Source: Pogostemon cablin (lineage: Eukaryota; Streptophyta; Magnoliopsida; Lamiales; Lamiaceae). From it: a stretch of DNA of 64,000 nt. The stretch spans positions 7,219,948-7,283,947 of the forward strand of contig CM043006.1 of assembly GCA_023678885.1 (NCBI GenBank), in the 5' to 3' direction. How positions within the stretch are numbered: the first letter of the stretch is position 1; each line of letters begins with the position of its first letter. Shown piece by piece: positions 33,089 through 44,300 of this stretch. The notes beneath the pieces are model-generated. The model saw nothing but the letters and a program-made list of their open reading frames with translations. It was not told the origin of the DNA and searched no databases. Both the position numbers and the translations under genes were made by a program.

Positions 33089-35023
33089 GAGGAAGGTAAT
33101 TCCAAGGATAATATATGTGTGACCAAGAAAGGTGAAGTGCTGAGTGTAGACAAGAAGAGGGAAAGAAAGTATTTGAAGGTGAGGATGTGAGAAGACCGTC
33201 CTCTGATCCAGTAGTTTAAAAGGTTACATCCGTCGTGACTCTCCGACGTTAAACATGAGCGCATGTTGGGGGCTTTCCCTCCCGTTTATTGCTTTATTTT
33301 TATTGGTGTGAGTAAGAAATTTTTATATTTGGCGTGCTTATTATTCGAAAATTATATCTCTTTCCAAACTTAGTTTCGACTTACGTTTTTCTAAGTTTGG
33401 GGGGGTGTGATGTTATTACCTCATTGCAGCACCAAGAGTATAATCTTTTCTTTGTAATGTTTGCTAAGGGAGTTGATTTTTTGCGGTATGTTGAAACTTT
33501 AATCGGTTTTGATATGTCGATTTTTTGCAATTTGCCAAGTGTTCAGTGGTGTTTCTAGTGTGTGGAGTCGATTAGATAGTCAATTGATTCTTTCTTATAG
33601 TTCTCCTATTTTATTATTGATGAATCCTGTGATGATGAGTTTGTTTGAGCTTTGATAGAAAAAGGTAGAAGAGTGGCAAGATGACCGAGTTGAAGTACTC
33701 GAGAAACTCGTGCATATGTTGAAGAAAAATTAGGTGCTCTCGTTTTCTTATTCTAATTTTTATATGTGCTTTTAATTTATGGGAGTAAAGGATTGAGATT
33801 TTGGTTTTGTGATCCATGTGAGCTTATATTGTTTAAATCGTGCTTGAAATCCATATGCTCTTGAAATTGATGAAGGAAGTGTACTTGAGTTTTATTGTGA
33901 TATGAAGTTCTATGTGTACTTGTGGGATATCGCTTACCATGAAAAGTGCTCTATTACTTGAAAAAACCCATGTGAGATTTTGAGCCTCGTTGATCATGTT
34001 ACATAATCACATGATATTTCTTTTTGGTGAGTATCATTCTTGTGCGTGTATTCTAGAACTTGTCTCTTGTCTTACTTGAAACTACATGTGTGTTAGATGA
34101 TGGGAGATGATCTATGGCCATCCTTGAATTTATGAGTCACTTAGCCAAATAATTCCCTACCGAATGATGTTTATTCGTAGTTAGCCCCGTTGAGCCTAAA
34201 AGCATTATTTCTTTGGAAACCTACGAAGATAGCCACTTTGATATCCTATTTGAGCCTTAAATTCCTATATTTAGTGGAGAATTAAATGCTGTCAAAGTGT
34301 GTGAATTGATTTTTATGGAGTTTGGAAGAAATAAAATATTTGAAGTTGTACAAGTGATTATTAGCTTAAAAATAAGTTGCTTAGGGGTAGTGCCCGAAAT
34401 TGGTACCCCGAGATGTTAGAGGTAGTGCCCGAAACTGGTACCTCGAGAAAAAAAAGAAGGAAAGAAAAAGTATGTTGAGCTTGAAGGAAAAGAGAGAAAA
34501 GAAAATTAGAAGAACATGAAGCTGGATAGCCTTGAAGTGTAAAAATCTGCAGTACAAAAGATCTCCGGTTTTAATTCTCTACTAATTGAGTCACTTTATC
34601 CATATATTTCCTACCTTAACCAAAGAGCCAACATTATATCCAAACAAAAGTCATTTTTGATCCTATTGTCGAATCATACTTTTAGTGGTGGAGAGTTTGA
34701 GATATTTGGCAAGCTTATGGTTACGCATACACTTGAATTGAATTTGAGCATAAACACCTTAACCCATAAGTGTACATCTTTTACACTTGAGCGCGAGTGA
34801 TATATACTTCCCGTGAGAACATGTGAATGGAGCATTTGAATTGGTGGTGATTGTCTTATCTTGTATGCTATGAATTGATTATTACATGTAATGAAAGTTG
34901 CATGACCTAAGTTGAGGATAATTGTATTTTGAATGGGGTATTTGTCATAGTCCTTGTTTTCCCACTAATTTTCATACTCTCTCTCTTTATTTTTATTTTG
35001 TTGCCTCGGGACGAGCAACGGGT
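33089..35023 (+). other. 3' untranslated tail of gag-only element
   Basis: This 1.9-kb non-coding region has the same type of sequence as 541-2138 and, reversed, 60315-61670. 'AAACTTAGTTTCGAC' and a 'TAAGTTTGGGGGGGTGTGATG' at about 33391 look like an internal, older polypurine tract. 'GGTAGTGCCCGAAA(C/T)TGGTACC' is repeated twice (about 34386 and 34421). No convincing open frame is seen. Confidence 0.6.
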
Positions 35024-35036
35024 AAGTTTGGGGGAT
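35024..35036 (+). other. Polypurine tract of gag-only element
   Basis: AAGTTTGGGGGAT lies directly before the 3' LTR. It is preceded by a GGGACGAGCAACGG segment shared with other tails in the window. Confidence 0.88.
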
Positions 35037-36969
35037 TGTTGAGAGTGAAAATTAGCGTGTTTGAGTGTCCAATTTAACACCTTTTTGATGAGAATTGTTG
35101 TTATATATTAGCACAAGTGTCTTATATTCAATATATGTAAGAAAAATGTATACTTGAGGTGTTTTATTGTGTTTTAGGTGGAAAAAGGATCAAAAGTGCA
35201 AAGTTGGAGAAAAGGTGCAACTTGAGTAATGAATGCTGAAAAATGCACGTCCAATTTGTGCAATTTTTCTGTGTTTGTGTGGAGATCAAAACTAGTGTTG
35301 TGATACATGGTTAAAAAGTCACTGAAAAGAGGATCGTTTTGGCATAAAGAACACCTCAATCGGATTCCAAACGAGGAAGTTATGATCAAGATGGTGACGT
35401 CGCGCGAGATGTTCCGAACAGAACGGCTATGTCACATTCCATGGCTTGTTACGCCTTTAAATCATGGAGTTTTTATAAGTTCTTTATATGGATAGGAAGC
35501 CAATGAAGAGATGATCGCGTGAGCATAAGAATCACTCAAATTGGAGTCCGGATGTGTAAGTTATACGCGAAACAGTGAGACAGTGCAAGTGTAGTTCGAC
35601 CACGATAGCATGGTTCGACCAACCCTGTTGGTCGAACCAAGGTCAAATCAGAAGCATGAAGTGTGAATTATCGCCAATTTTTATTCGACCAGGGTTCGAC
35701 CAAGCCCTAGGTAAAACCCTAGGTCGAACTCTATGCCTGGGACGCGTCCGGATTCAATTTTTACACTCCAAGTGCTTGTTTTTACGTGTTTTCCAAGAAA
35801 AAGCTCATTCTAGGTCCATAAGGAGAGTTTACAAGTATAAAAGTGGATGTAGATCACACCAAGAAAATACAATTGAAGAGAATAGAGATTGGATTAGAGA
35901 GAGGCCACAACACAATACTATACCCCACAAGGGGGATCACCCCCAACTATTATCCACATTCTTTCCTCCATCCATCCATCACTTTGAAGATTCGTCTGTG
36001 GAATCAAGAGGAGAACCAAGAGGAGGATTCAAGACAGAGAAGGACACGACAACTCCCACATCTAGGGTTTTATTCATTTCCTAATTTATCTTGTATTTTC
36101 CAGACATCCAGGTAAGATCTATCCAACACCCATGATTGTTCTTCGTAACATCATGGGCTAGAGCCTTTTTGGTAGAACTAGGATTGTGATGGTTTTTACG
36201 AATTAATTAAACTTTCATGTGTAAACTCCATACAACACTACTTGTGGATTTATTTTATATATGATTGTACTTTCTTAATCCATATTCACGGTCGTTTTGT
36301 GCATCTTCAATTGGTATATAGAGTCTGAATATATATCTTGGTTGTAGGTTGAGTGTGTTCACCGCTGAACATGATTTCATTAGAACTGTCATATATGAAT
36401 GTTTATTAATTGAATTGAATTCAAGTTAGTAAACAGGATAAAGAGGATAATTTTATAGTACCTATAAAGGGAGATCATATCGGGTTAGAGTACCAATTGA
36501 CCAGGGAAATAATTGATATTAATAGTACATAGAAAGGGGGGTGAAATTATATTTCTTGCTCCGAGGTTATTAACACATGTTACACGCATGTTTACTTGTG
36601 TCTATAGAGTAGATATGCATGGTTTAGTGATGCATCCATATTCCACATGGCAGAGTCGGACATCAACACATGGAAGGGAAATTAATGCGTAAAACTGGAA
36701 TATCCTAGGGATACCTATTCTTCTACTTGATACACTTTCGTATTCTTCAAGTGATATTTTATTTTATTTGTTATTTTAATTAATTGTGTATTAGTTGTTA
36801 GATAAAAATCCCAATCTTTATTGTTTTTCGTCTTAATTAATTTAGTAAATAATTAAATTGAAAATACGCGGTCCTTTGGGTTCGATAATCGCTTGGTCGT
36901 TTGCTTAAGCTGCAACTGATATCCTTAATACTTGGGGATTAATTTTGCGTGCAAAGAAAACGAGCATCA
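35037..36969 (+). repeat. 3' LTR of gag-only Athila-like element
   Basis: This 1933-bp LTR starts TGTTGAGAGTG and ends GAGCATCA, followed by target duplication CTGGC. It is clearly the pair of 29044-30998, with scattered substitutions and small indels. One notable indel is at about 36370, where a segment present in the 5' copy at 30370-30400 is missing. Confidence 0.93.
35612..35638. other. Perfect 12-bp-stem hairpin in the LTR
   Basis: GGTTCGACCAAC-CCT-GTTGGTCGAACC is a perfect inverted repeat with a 3-nt loop. The 5' LTR has a decayed version at about 29620. Related units form the array at 32216-32790, and TCGAC-type motifs also occur in the minus-strand LTRs at 58138-58240 and 59845-60100. 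Confidence 0.85.
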
Positions 36970-36974
36970 CTGGC

Positions 36975-38440
36975 CAGGTCTACCTCTTCTAGCCATTTGT
37001 TGGCCTTCTGCAGGATCACATGTCTTTGTTTCCTTGCGGGGTCACCTGACTTTTACTTTTTTGGAGAGTCATTTCTCCACTGGGGTATCCAAAGGGTCCT
37101 CCGGCTCTTGAGTGTTTTGAAGAGGTTTTACCCTCTTTTTTCCACGTGTGTCTTTCTTTGGGGAAGGTCCAGCATTTCCGTTCCTCTCTATGCTCAATTG
37201 TACTCCTTTTCCAAACTCTGGTTCAGTCTGGATGGGGCAACTAGTGCATAGTTTCTCTATCCATCTTCCCCGATGGATCATACTGCAAAACTTTCGATGA
37301 GTTTTCCTACTCATCGATAGCTTGTTCTCCCAGAGTAGTGTTCTTTTTCTTTCTAAATGTCCTTCCGCGTACCCTATCTTGTTTCCTGTTAGAGTGTTTA
37401 ATAGGAAAAATCCGTTCATCGTTTTATCTTCGAATTTGAACGGAAACTTGACTTGAGTCATTATTTGGAAGCAGGCATACAAACCCCTCGCTCTTTGCTT
37501 AGAGATTTGATCCTCTGAGTAGGTTGAAACCAGGACTGGTTCCTTACCGGAAGGCTCCTTGATGTTATTTGTTGCTTTAATATCTAGCCTTCACAGGTTG
37601 ATAAAATGAAAGGCTTCATGATAGCCTTTCCCAACTGGTTCTGGAGCAGCACTGATGAAATTTAGCTCTAATGGTTCTCCCCTAATCAAAGTATTATTAT
37701 TTGACCATGCCTTGGTCACTGCTTCCCCTATCCACTTTGGTAGCTTTGAAATTTCTGGGAAGCTGGGTGCCATGGTGCATATTGAGGCTAAGCCCCAAAG
37801 TTGAACCATTGCTTGGCATCTTTTGGATTTGACCCAGGCCTTATCTAGACTCAGGGATATTCCCAGACAAATATACCCGACACTTTTCCAGACGAATTCC
37901 CTGTTGTGTGTTTAATTTCTCCCAACTGGCTTGGTATTCCTACCAATGAGACAAATTAGCTAAGTTAATACCAGCCTTAGCAGTGCCCGTCATAGGCCTA
38001 AGACTGATCTCTTCCTGTTTAACCCAGAGGTGTTGGGTTGACTCGACGACTCTATATGTGACTCCAGAGCCTTGATTTTTCTTGGACCAGTTCTTCTTTT
38101 GGAAGTTCTGATCCAGAACTATGCTAGGGTTACTTGAATCCATTGCTCCGAGTTTAGGGCCCCGTTCCCAAATGCACTCCTTTTGTCGATTGCTCATGAC
38201 TGCCCGAAGTAAAGGCACTTGTATTATCTCGAATAGACCCGCATGGCTGCGGATACAATCTCGTATTATATTAGACACTTTGGTCTCATCTTCTCGTTGT
38301 AATTTTCCAGCAACGTTAGCATTCATTGCCAGAGTCTTGAAATCCTTTTGAAGTGCCACAAGGAGCTCCATCAGGTGCTTGGATCTCATTGGGATGGGAT
38401 CTATTTCACCTCCTTCCATCTCTCGTCAAGAAATCTGCCA
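36975..38440 (-). pseudogene. Pararetrovirus frames downstream of RNase H, unassigned
   Basis: Reading on the minus strand after the RNase H, three frames follow: 38419-37940 (159 codons, starting 'MEGGEIDPIPMRSK'), 37809-37591 (72 codons) and 37482-37069 (137 codons, ending in a Lys/Pro-rich tail). Stops and frame changes separate them, so they may be pieces of one or two genes. I do not recognise domains. Some Caulimoviridae genera have an extra ORF after the polyprotein, and this may be one. The region ends at the Athila target duplication. Confidence 0.5.
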
Positions 38441-39866
38441 AAACATTTTCAACAGATTAAATAATGACAAAATCATAATATTGACATTCAGCTTGCCATC
38501 TTAAAAGCCTAGCCTTTTCTTGTTTTGATTCAATTTTAATTTTTTAGAAAGGCTTTAACACTCGTGTTATTGATATTAAGAATGAATTTCTTCGCCAGAA
38601 GAAATAACGACCATTTTTTGAACGCTTTTTGTACTGCGAAGAACTCCTTCTAATTAATGTGTCATCTCTTTGCCTCATTCTTTGCAAAGAGTTCACTACA
38701 ATATCTGTATGACACTTCTTCTTCTGATGTAGACTTCATAAGAACCGCTGCCCACTAATAGTCACTGGCATCCATATAGAGAACCAGATCATCCTCGTCA
38801 TTTGAAATGGCTAACTTTGGGAGCTTCTTGCAAATCTCCTTTAATTGTTTAACCATCTCCCAATGTGATTCCTCCCATTTGAACTTAGCATCTTTCTTCA
38901 ACAGAGGGCTAATACCTTTCTATATTATGCTAGATTGTTGATGAACATTCCAGCAAAAGTTGACAACTCTTAGGAAAATCTGGAGTTGCTTCTTGTCTTT
39001 GAGATCTTCAGGAAATCCTTGAACCTTTTCTACAATGTGTTGTAGAATAATTCCAGATTTTTCGATCTCGACTCCAAGAAACTATATCTGTCATATTGCT
39101 ATTACTGCTTTCTTTTCATGAAGAACCAATGCTTCCTTGTGACACACTTCTGAAAATACTTCCAGGTGTGCCAAATGCTCCTTCATGTTCTTTGAGGCTA
39201 TGAGGATGTCATCCACATAAACAAACATGAATGAAAAATAATCTATGAAAAGATTATCCATCTTTCTCTAATATATCTGGGGTGCGTTTGCCAAGCCCAT
39301 AGGAATGCCATTCAAGATATAATGGCCTTGTGGTGTGGAGAAGACTGTAAACTTCTTGCTTCCTTCTTCCATCATAATCTGGTAAAACCCAGATTTGCAA
39401 TCGAACGTTGAGAATACCTTCGCATTCATGATACAGTTGACCAAGCATTTCCTACTTGGTATGTAGTATCCATCGAACTCCAAGATGTTGTTGATCCCTT
39501 TGTAGTTGATCACAAGTCTCGGTTTCCCTCGTTTGACTTCTCCATGATTTCGAACCAGAAATCCTGGACTGTTATATGGAGATACTCCTGGTGATATCAA
39601 GTTAAGGTCCAGATGTTCCTTAAGTATTAGCTGCATATCTTTTCGATCCTCTTGGTTCATCAAAATAGGCTTGTATCTCACGAACTCATGCTCTTTTCCT
39701 TCTTTCACTTTGAGTGAGGCTTTGAGCTTATTTTTTGTCCCACCAGGCTAGAGTATCCTCATTGAAGTTCCTCTGTATCTTCTTCTTGATGTCCTCCAAA
39801 GATGTTTTTTCTTCGATTGTGACGTCTCTCTGTAGGTTTTCCTCTAAGCTTTCTTTGAGAAAGTGA
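38440..39866 (-). pseudogene. Endogenous pararetrovirus RT and RNase H, broken
   Basis: Minus-strand remnant of a Caulimoviridae-like polyprotein. After a short linker (39866-39715, with one frameshift in an A run) comes the RT (39708-39268): 'RYKPILMNQEDRKDM', 'SPYNSPGFLVRNHGE', 'KPRLVINYKGINN', 'FSTFDCKSGFYQIMM'. A stop at 39268 is followed by the catalytic box 'YVDDILI' (39219-39208), which is intact. RNase H follows with 'LVLYMDASDY' near 38786-38758 and 'KEFFAVQKAF' near 38648. Several stops are present, and the last acidic position appears to be Asn. The non-LTR context and these motifs point to a viral rather than a gypsy RT; the genus cannot be decided. Confidence 0.78.
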
Positions 39867-41071
39867 TGTTAGATTGTATAATAAAAGTCTAGCTTTTGTA
39901 TGAACAATGTTTTGACAATTTATTTGAAATGAGAATCATATGATCAAATATTTTTCATATTATAATTTATTTATATGTTATTACAAAAGTCCAATTACTT
40001 TATACTGTAGATAGTATGGTGTGCGGCGGCACATGGAAGATCATATTATCGATTTTCTTATAAAGTATATACAGATGCTAACAATCGAGATAGACGGGGA
40101 CAATCTATTGGGATGGTTGTAGTGTGATTTGGTATTAGTTTGTCTTGACTATAAAATCACATTAGTATGCTTTGTGTGAATTGAGCAGGACCGCTTGAGA
40201 TCGTTCGACTTATACTGACTATATAGAAGAACTTGATCTCAGTTATTATGGATGTTCGTGCTCTTAATCCCTATACAATAACCTCAACACGAAAGCCAAT
40301 ATGTATTTCTTTGATTCATCAATGGGTGAGATTTACGTGTATTAAGTCAACAAGCTCGATGATTTGGGAAATAGTGTAGTCTCTATGGTGTGCTATTGAT
40401 TGTAGAAGAAATTTGTATCCTATTAAATAGGTTGATGATGTCCCCTTGAGGAGCTCATAAGGATTATCATGTAAATCTTGCAAGTGGATTTATTCCGGCA
40501 TGATAACAAGGTTGAGTGGTGCTACTCTCGGATGAGATATTAATTAATGGAGTTGTCAGTAACTTATTTAATTAATGGGCATTGCATATCATAAACATGG
40601 GAATAATGTTGGGCTCATAATAAAAAGGAGTCCATAACATAATTTGGGATTAGAGCGGCAGTGGAGTAATAATATTTTAGTGGACTATATTATTATAATT
40701 GGACTTAGTATAAGTTTTAGGCTAAACTTGGATACTTAAGCCCAATGGAGGCCCGACTTTAATTTCTCCTCCTGATCCCTGTTGTAGCCTATAAATAAGT
40801 CATCTCAGCTTATCCGGAACCCTAATACTGGCACATAATACATGACAGTTTAGGGAGGGAGCAAATTGAGAAGATCTTGAAGATCGTCGCTTACACGACG
40901 TCAAGATTGGACTTGAGAATACAACATAAGATCAAGAGGTTATTTTTTGCAGCTGTTCTTCTTCAACATACCTTGGTGAAAGGTAATACGTTTATATATT
41001 CTTTCTTCTGTTGATTTAGAAATGCATGGAACCCTAACAGTTCACGCTAACCAAACAATCGAGTGCCAACA
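39867..41071 (+). repeat. Copia B 5' LTR
   Basis: This 1205-bp LTR starts TGTTAGATTGTA and ends GAGTGCCAACA. It is shorter than the copia A LTRs but collinear. CCTATAAATAAG at about 40788 lies where copia A has TATATAAG and is a likely TATA region. Confidence 0.92.
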
Positions 41072-41073
41072 AT

Positions 41074-41085
41074 TGGTATTAGAGC
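41074..41085 (+). other. Copia B primer-binding site, one mismatch
   Basis: TGGTATTAGAGC lies two bases after the LTR. It differs at one position from the TGGTATCAGAGC of copia A (initiator Met tRNA type). Confidence 0.85.
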
Positions 41086-41198
41086 CTCGGTTTTATGGCT
41101 AAGCATGACATGTTAGACTAGGGTTTATGTGTCAAATGTGGACTAAGGTTTAGAAAATTATTGTTTCTTATTAAATACTCTATCCAGATATGTTGGTG

Positions 41199-41990
41199 TT
41201 ATTGCGATCGACGGCCGATGCATGGTCGGCGGCAACGACGCATGGTCAGCGGCAACGACACAATGCTGTCACTGTCTGTAGAAGGCGGCAGACGAGGTGG
41301 AGGTGTGCACGGTGATCCGTGGTGGCAATGGATCGCTCGAAGGACATGACCTGACTGATCGACGCTGACGACTGGAGAACACGGACGGCGGGCGAAGGCT
41401 GGACATGCGCGATGCACGACAGCACATGCGGCAGTGCACAATGGGACGTGACATGGCACAAGTCGTCCCGGTAAAGAAGCATGGTGCATGTGATGGGGAT
41501 GTGCAAGGTGTGCGGCACTGACAGGCAGAGTCCTGACAGTAGGCACGAGTCGTGCCCACATCGACATGCACGAGTGTTGGTGCTGCAGGCAGGGACGTGT
41601 CGCGGCAATGGAGCATGGTGATTCATCTCGACACGTGACACAAGGACCCGACAGGTGCGAGTGCCATCGAAAGCTCGTGCATGAGTCATGCCGAGTGGCT
41701 GCACGACTGGATGAGGACTGATGCCCGGATGATTGCACGTTGTGACAGCCGAACGGGGTTGTCGGCACGACTGGCACTACTGTGCCAAACGAGTCGTGTT
41801 GACCACTGGCACGGCTGCGAGTGATCTCCACCGTGCCGAAAGGAGCGGCACGAGCGGTGGATAGAGTAGACACGAGTTGTGCCGATGGGTGGCACGACTA
41901 GCGGACGCGTAGGGCGCTGGCGTGATTACAGGCACACGGGAGCGACACGACCTGTGCAGGAGTACGCACGAGTCGTGCCGACGTGTTTGA
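41199..41990. repeat. GC-rich CACGACTCGTG-type block in copia B leader
   Basis: About 790 bp of markedly GC-rich DNA consists of many variants of GGCACGAC, GAGTCGTG and CACGAGTCGTGCCGAC in both orientations. Several long minus-strand frames exist (e.g. 41873-41199), but these reflect composition: the frames overlap each other and have no recognisable domain. It occupies the leader position that holds the AT-rich minisatellite in copia A. Confidence 0.8.
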
Positions 41991-42674
41991 TGCCCATTAG
42001 TGTCGTTTTTGTTTGACGTGTATTTTCAGCGTTTTCATCATGATATATCACTATCATAATTTGATTTAATTATCTGAGTATTGTTATATATGATATGCAT
42101 GTTCTATATGATTTATTGCTTGAAATTGCTGAATTAAGAAGCATGCTAGGATGCGTATTTTATTGATAAATATTATATGTATGTAAAAACCATCGTGTTA
42201 AATAACTAAGTGGGAGAGGGTATTGATAAATTCCCGCGACCTCCATTATTAGTTTGTAAGCGATGTGAACAAACTTGCGTGTTGGCTATAGTTCCTTCCC
42301 CCCATCGATGAGTTTGTTCACTGATTGCTGGTACAAACTTCTTTATGATGATTGTAGGAAGTTATCTGAGCGCGTGTGATCTTCTCCATCTGTAAGGAAC
42401 ACAAGCTTGGGCAATGAACTTGGGATCAAATAATAGTGTACACTTAGGTGCAAATAATAAGTATCCTCCCCATCGGAGTCACTACTGTTATTTGCATGGC
42501 TAAAGAGGAACCGACTATTAATTATTTTTTCGTAAAGTTGGTTGACGAATGAAATTAATGGGTAAAACCTTCTCTTGTAAATGTTCGGGTCCACACTATC
42601 GTGGCATGCAAATTCACGGTGCTTGAGATGTTAGTGAATATTATTTTATATTGTTTTGAGGGAATCAATATAAA

Positions 42675-43345
42675 ATGATAAATTCGGAGTGTTTGATCTG
42701 TTTATTTATTTATGATCTGTCATACTTAAAGAACACAAATTTACTGACACAAATTATGTTGACGAAAACGAAAAATGGATATTCTTTAACTGCTAAAGAT
42801 TATATCTTTGTACTCACTGAGGAATGCCCTGTGGCACCTACTGATGACTCTAGTGAAGAGGAAAGAGCTGCCTATAATAGGGGGTTAAAACTGATAAGAT
42901 GGCTAAGTGCTATTTTTTTGCTTCTTTGTCAAATGTGCTTCAGCATCAATATCAGACCATGAACTCTGCCTATGATATGATGCAGAATCTTAAGAAACTT
43001 TTCGGACACCAGAGTCGTCCTGCTAGGTCGCGAGGCATTGCTGTACTGATGAACACCAAAATGACTGAGGGCACTCCCGTAAGGGAACATGTTCTTAGGA
43101 TGATGGGCCAACTTAATGGGTTGGAGGTTCTTGGAGTTGAAATCGATGGGAAAATCCAAATCGATATCATACTCCAAAGATTGCCTAGGAGTTTTAAGCA
43201 GTTTCGTCTAAAGTACAGTATGAACAAACATTTATGCACGTTGGCGAAACTTCTGACAGAACTTATGGTGGTGGAAGAACTGTTTCGTAGAGCTCCTCAG
43301 GTTCATGTTGCTGAAAATGCTGTTTATCCTAGGCCGAGGAAGTAA
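42675..43345 (+). pseudogene. Copia B gag, main part
   Basis: Gag of the UBN2/copia type. The N-terminal frame 42675-42962 ('ILTKTKNGYSLTAKDYIFVL'-type context, 'VAPTDDSSEEERAAYNRG') shifts at about 42900 into 42899-43345: 'VLQHQYQTMNSAYDMMQNL', 'MTEGTPVREHVLRMMGQLN', 'IDIILQRLPRSFKQFRLKYS'. The frame ends in a stop shortly before the CACTA-like insert, and the zinc-knuckle part lies on its far side (48606 on). One frameshift and a stop make it inactive, but it is the best preserved copia gag here. Confidence 0.82.
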
Positions 43346-43395
43346 GGAAATTCAGTACCAGTTAACCAATACCACACCAAAAACACTGATAGACA

Positions 43396-43745
43396 TCACC
43401 AAATAAACATCGGTTCTTTGTAAAATGTGATTTTTTTTGTCAAAAACCGATGTCTTTTCTAGAACCAATGTCTTTCAATTTAAAAGTACGCTTATGGACA
43501 TCGATTTTTATTGAAAATGCGCTGATAGACATCGATTTTAATAACTGATGTCTTTCAAGCAATGTCTGTTCTCAAATCTTAAAAAAAGATGCTGGAAGAC
43601 ATCGGTTTTTAAAATCGATGTCTTTTTAACTGATGTTAATACTTTGTTAGACATCGGTTCTTCAAACCGATGTCTTTAGTCCTGATGTCTATCAATTAAT
43701 AATAAAAATCGATAATGGACATCGGTTATATATAACCGATGTATA
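43396..43745. repeat. Left subterminal GACATCGGTT repeats
   Basis: At least eight copies of GACATCG(G/A)TT or its reverse complement, often as inverted pairs with spacers of a few bases, for example 'gacatcggttatatataac' followed by CGATG at 43719. They mirror those at 48105-48590. Confidence 0.85.
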
Positions 43746-43839
43746 TTTAGTGATTTCATTTATATATAATATATTATTAATTTTAAAAATTAGATTAAAA
43801 AAATTATTTTTATTCTTAAATCTAGTTAGTAAGGAAACT

Positions 43840-44300
43840 CCTTCAACCTTCACTAACACAAAATCCCCAAATTTTCTGAAGCCCTAATTTCATCCCTTTG
43901 CTCCCCAATAGAGCAATGATATCGCCGTTGCTCAGCTCTCCCGCCACCATCCCGACGCGCTCACCGCCCTCAAGTCGGAGGAGAAATTTTTCGTTAGGAG
44001 CTACGTTGATATAAAGCCCTAATTTCATCCTTATTCATTTTCAAAAATCTTCTCTTCAAATTCCCAAATTACAACCCTAAATTCTCTTCAATCTCTTCTT
44101 CAAATTCCCAAATTACAACCCTAAATTCTCTTCTTCCTAGGTTGACGCCACCAATCTCATTTTAGTGCACACACGATAAAGACAGGAGAGGGGTCTCCAT
44201 TTTTCCTTCACGACATTTGGGTTTTTCCATCTTCTCACTCAAACCCCGTTTCTCTCAACTTTCAAGAGAGAGAGAGAAAGGTGGGATATTTTACCCCATT
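43840..44300 (+). other. Gene-like fragment inside CACTA-like element
   Basis: 43913-44020 is GC-richer than its surroundings and opens a frame 'DIAVAQLSRHHPDALTALKS' (from about 43919), or an alternative Ser/Pro-rich frame from an ATG. A short tandem duplication follows (about 44045-44125, core 'caaattcccaaattacaacc'), then a possible splice donor AAAGGTGGGA at about 44278. It may be a captured piece of a host gene, as CACTA elements often carry. I do not recognise the protein. Confidence 0.3.

Larger units (their letters stand above)
29044..36969 (+). mobile_element. Gag-only Athila-like retrotransposon, complete by structure
   Basis: This 7926-bp element has LTRs at 29044-30998 and 35037-36969, both starting TGTTGAGAG and ending GCATCA. 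A perfect 5-bp duplication CTGGC flanks it (29039-29043 and 36970-36974). A tRNA-Asp-type primer site follows the 5' LTR and a polypurine tract precedes the 3' LTR. The inside has a broken gag, a repeat array in an open frame, a scrap of protease and a long tail. RT, RNase H and integrase are absent, so it is a non-autonomous derivative that must have moved with another element's enzymes. It inserted into the minus-strand pararetrovirus. Confidence 0.93.

Noticed and set aside
33334..33558. 74-codon frame in the tail of the gag-only element
   Set aside because: Lies in a non-coding Athila tail, runs across an old polypurine-like tract, and is not kept in the other tails.
41199..41895. Overlapping long minus-strand frames (up to 224 codons), Cys/His/Arg-rich
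   Set aside because: Three overlapping frames are open at once in a GC-rich repeat block where stops are rare; no recognisable domain or conserved start.
42929..43239. Minus-strand frames opposite copia B gag
   Set aside because: Shadows of the gag reading frame on the + strand.
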